Source: Pseudomonadota bacterium
Lineage (GTDB): Bacteria; Pseudomonadota; Alphaproteobacteria; Rhizobiales; Beijerinckiaceae
NCBI GenBank assembly: GCA_023426505.1
Contig: JAFAAP010000046.1
Coordinates: 1 to 7,907, forward strand
DNA length: 7,907 bases
Direction: 5' to 3'
Each line of letters begins with the position of its first letter. The stretch's first letter is position 1. The notes under the pieces were generated by a model that worked only from the letters and a program-made list of their open reading frames with translations, was not told where the DNA came from and did no database searches. This document shows, piece by piece, positions 6,614 through 7,907 of the stretch. The position numbers were made by a program, and so were the translations under genes.

Positions 6614-6932
6614 GGCCGGCCTGGATCTGCTCGACGGCCTGACCCATCAGGTCAGACATGACGCGCGCCAGCTCGGCGTCATCGACGGACTTGCCGGCCG
6701 CGTCGAGGTCCTGGCGCACCTTGCGGATCACGTCCGCATCGCCGGCCTCCTCGAAATCCGCCAGGACGACGGTCTTGGCATAGGCTTCCGCGTCCGCGCC
6801 GCTCTTGCCGAGCCGCCCGGCAGCCCAGAGGCCGAGAAGCTTGTTGCGGCGAGCCGTGGCCTTGAAGCGCAGGTCTTCGTCATGAGCGAACTTCTTCTCG
6901 AAGGCGTCTCTGCGGTCGTCGAAGCTGGTCAT
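6609..6932 (-). CDS. F1-ATPase inhibitor subunit zeta (DUF1476)
   Basis: This 107-residue soluble, mostly helical protein matches the DUF1476 family, known from Paracoccus denitrificans as the zeta subunit. Zeta inserts an inhibitory N-terminus into F1 and blocks ATP hydrolysis in alphaproteobacteria. The diagnostic N-terminal half is intact: MTSFDDRRDAFEKKFAHDED (1-20), then an ARRNKLLGLWAAG helix (27-39), then ADFEEAGDADV (59-69). The C-terminal part would form the rest of the four-helix bundle. The ATG at 6932 is preferred: AAGGAG lies nine bases upstream, whereas for the in-frame ATG at 6938 it would be only three bases away. The gene is divergent from purC with a spacer of about 235 bases and is not near any other ATP synthase gene here. 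Confidence 0.92.
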   Translation of the reverse strand: MTSFDDRRDAFEKKFAHDEDLRFKATARRNKLLGLWAAGRLGKSGADAEAYAKTVVLADFEEAGDADVIRKVRQDLDAAGKSVDDAELARVMSDLMGQAVEQIQAGR

Positions 6933-6964
6933 CGGCATTCTCTCCTTGCGATGGAACTTTCTGC

Positions 6965-6970
6965 GATATA
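6965..6970 (-). promoter_or_regulatory. Candidate -10 for the zeta subunit gene
   Basis: On the minus strand TATATC (6965-6970) lies 33 bases ahead of the zeta subunit ATG. This is the same hexamer used by P2 at the left edge. The base positions 17 upstream (TGGCGG on the minus strand) do not resemble a -35, so the call rests on the -10 and spacing alone. A start near 6958 would leave a leader of about 26 bases containing the AAGGAG. Confidence 0.35.
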
Positions 6971-7041
6971 AAGGCGCACTCGCGTTGCCGCCAGTAGTCC
7001 CCACCTTTAAAGCAGGGCCCGGCCGAACCGCCATCTTGATG

Positions 7042-7141
7042 CAACGCACGGCCCGCGTTGTGCTTATGCCAGGGATCGGATAGGTTGCGCCGCAAGCGGG
7101 GCGGCGGCGAAAGCCGTGCTCTCGCCAGCCGCGGGTCTGGC
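7042..7141 (+). promoter_or_regulatory. Inverted repeats in the purC 5' flank
   Basis: Three short dyads lie between the divergent zeta and purC starts. CAACGC (7042-7047) pairs with GCGTTG (7055-7060). CGGC-GAAA-GCCG (7105-7116) makes a GNRA-type tetraloop hairpin. GCCAG (7124-7128) pairs with CTGGC (7137-7141), ending 12 bases before the purC Shine-Dalgarno. They could be a regulator site and leader structures for purC. No known riboswitch class is recognised, and no clear plus-strand -35/-10 pair was found. Confidence 0.3.
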
Positions 7142-7167
7142 AGTTTCACCCTTAAGGAGCCACGGCA

Positions 7168-7907
7168 ATGGATTTTCTCAAACCTCGGTACACACCTATG
7201 AATCGTCGCCGTCGCATCTACGAGGGCAAGGCGAAGGTCCTTTACGAAGGCCCTGAGCCCGGTACGCTGATCCAGCACTTCAAGGATGATGCCACCGCCT
7301 TCAACGCCAAGAAGCATGAAGTGATCGATGGCAAGGGCGTGCTCAACAACCGGATCTCGGAACACATCTTCCAGCATCTGAACGACATCGGTGTACCGAC
7401 CCACTTCATCCGCCGCCTGAACATGCGCGAGCAGCTGATTCGGGAGGTGGAGATCATCCCTCTCGAGGTGGTGGTCCGGAACGTGGCGGCGGGCTCGCTC
7501 GCCACCCGCCTCGGCCTGGAGGAAGGCACGCAGCTTCCCCGGTCGATCATCGAATTCTATTACAAGAACGATGCGCTCAACGACCCGATGGTGTCGGAAG
7601 AGCACATCACGGCTTTCGGCTGGGCGACCCCGCAGGAGATCGACGACATCATGGCGCTGGCCATCCGGGTCAACGACTTCCTGTCCGGCCTCTTCCTCGG
7701 CGTCGGCATCCGCCTCGTCGACTTCAAGATGGAAACCGGCCGCCTATGGGAAGGCGAGATGATGCGCATCGTCGTCGCCGACGAGATCTCTCCCGACTCG
7801 TGCCGCCTCTGGGACATCAAGTCCAAGGACAAGCTCGACAAGGACCGCTTCCGCCGCGACATGGGCGGGCTGGTCGAGGCCTATCAGGAAGTCGCCCGCC
7901 GGCTCGG
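7168..7907 (+). CDS. purC: Phosphoribosylaminoimidazole-succinocarboxamide synthase (partial)
   Basis: PurC joins aspartate to CAIR using ATP to form SAICAR in de novo purine synthesis in the cytosol. The frame stays open to the window end, giving 246 full codons; only a few C-terminal residues and the stop should be missing, since the family is about 240-260 residues. SAICAR synthetase signature 1 is present as IIPLEVVVRNVAAGS (96-110), and signature 2 appears as LVDFKMETG (183-191). The N-terminal IYEGKAKVLYEG segment, part of the nucleotide-binding region, is intact. AAGGAG (7154-7159), eight bases ahead, supports the ATG at 7168. An internal ATG at 7198 would drop ten residues (MDFLKPRYTP) and lacks a binding site. 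In related genomes purS and purQ often follow; that lies beyond the window. Confidence 0.97.
   Translation, partial: MDFLKPRYTPMNRRRRIYEGKAKVLYEGPEPGTLIQHFKDDATAFNAKKHEVIDGKGVLNNRISEHIFQHLNDIGVPTHFIRRLNMREQLIREVEIIPLEVVVRNVAAGSLATRLGLEEGTQLPRSIIEFYYKNDALNDPMVSEEHITAFGWATPQEIDDIMALAIRVNDFLSGLFLGVGIRLVDFKMETGRLWEGEMMRIVVADEISPDSCRLWDIKSKDKLDKDRFRRDMGGLVEAYQEVARRL

Noticed and set aside
6933..7049. N-terminal extension of the zeta subunit to an upstream start
   Set aside because: The DUF1476 family begins at MTSFDD-type sequence, and AAGGAG is correctly spaced for the ATG at 6932. The extension reads through its own ribosome binding site and the candidate -10.

Overview
The window is high-GC, densely packed chromosomal DNA of an alphaproteobacterium. 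The gene content and protein style fit Hyphomicrobiales, perhaps the Methylobacterium/Microvirga/Bosea side, but I infer this from recalled family knowledge and did not search. The clearest lineage marker is the F1-ATPase inhibitor subunit zeta (DUF1476), an alphaproteobacterial protein, lying divergent to purC.

Layout. (1) Positions 1-513 hold no convincing complete protein gene. They carry two similar, strong sigma70-type promoters in tandem, both firing on the minus strand and off the left edge, which suggests an outgoing stable-RNA (rRNA or tRNA) unit. (2) 514-3471, plus strand: a MepM-like M23 murein endopeptidase followed after 3 bases by a 10-TM AEC-family permease. (3) 3450-4355, minus strand: gluQRS, whose 3' end overlaps the permease by 22 bases. 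(4) 4370-5747, plus strand: an AlkA-like HhH-GPD DNA glycosylase and a serine carboxylesterase/phospholipase-type hydrolase. (5) 5754 down to 6525, minus strand: an HpaI-type class II aldolase. (6) 6609-6932, minus strand: ATPase inhibitor zeta. (7) 7168 to the right edge, plus strand: purC, nearly complete but cut by the window end.

How the genes relate. Most are housekeeping genes in short alternating units: cell-wall turnover, tRNA-Asp modification, alkylation repair, ATP synthase control and purine synthesis. Adjacent genes do not form one pathway. I see no mobile element, CRISPR array, toxin-antitoxin pair, defence island or biosynthetic cluster. No previously undescribed system is evident. 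The items most worth a second look are the tandem promoter block at the left edge, the very tight gene junctions, and dyad-symmetric sequences upstream of the aldolase gene and of purC.
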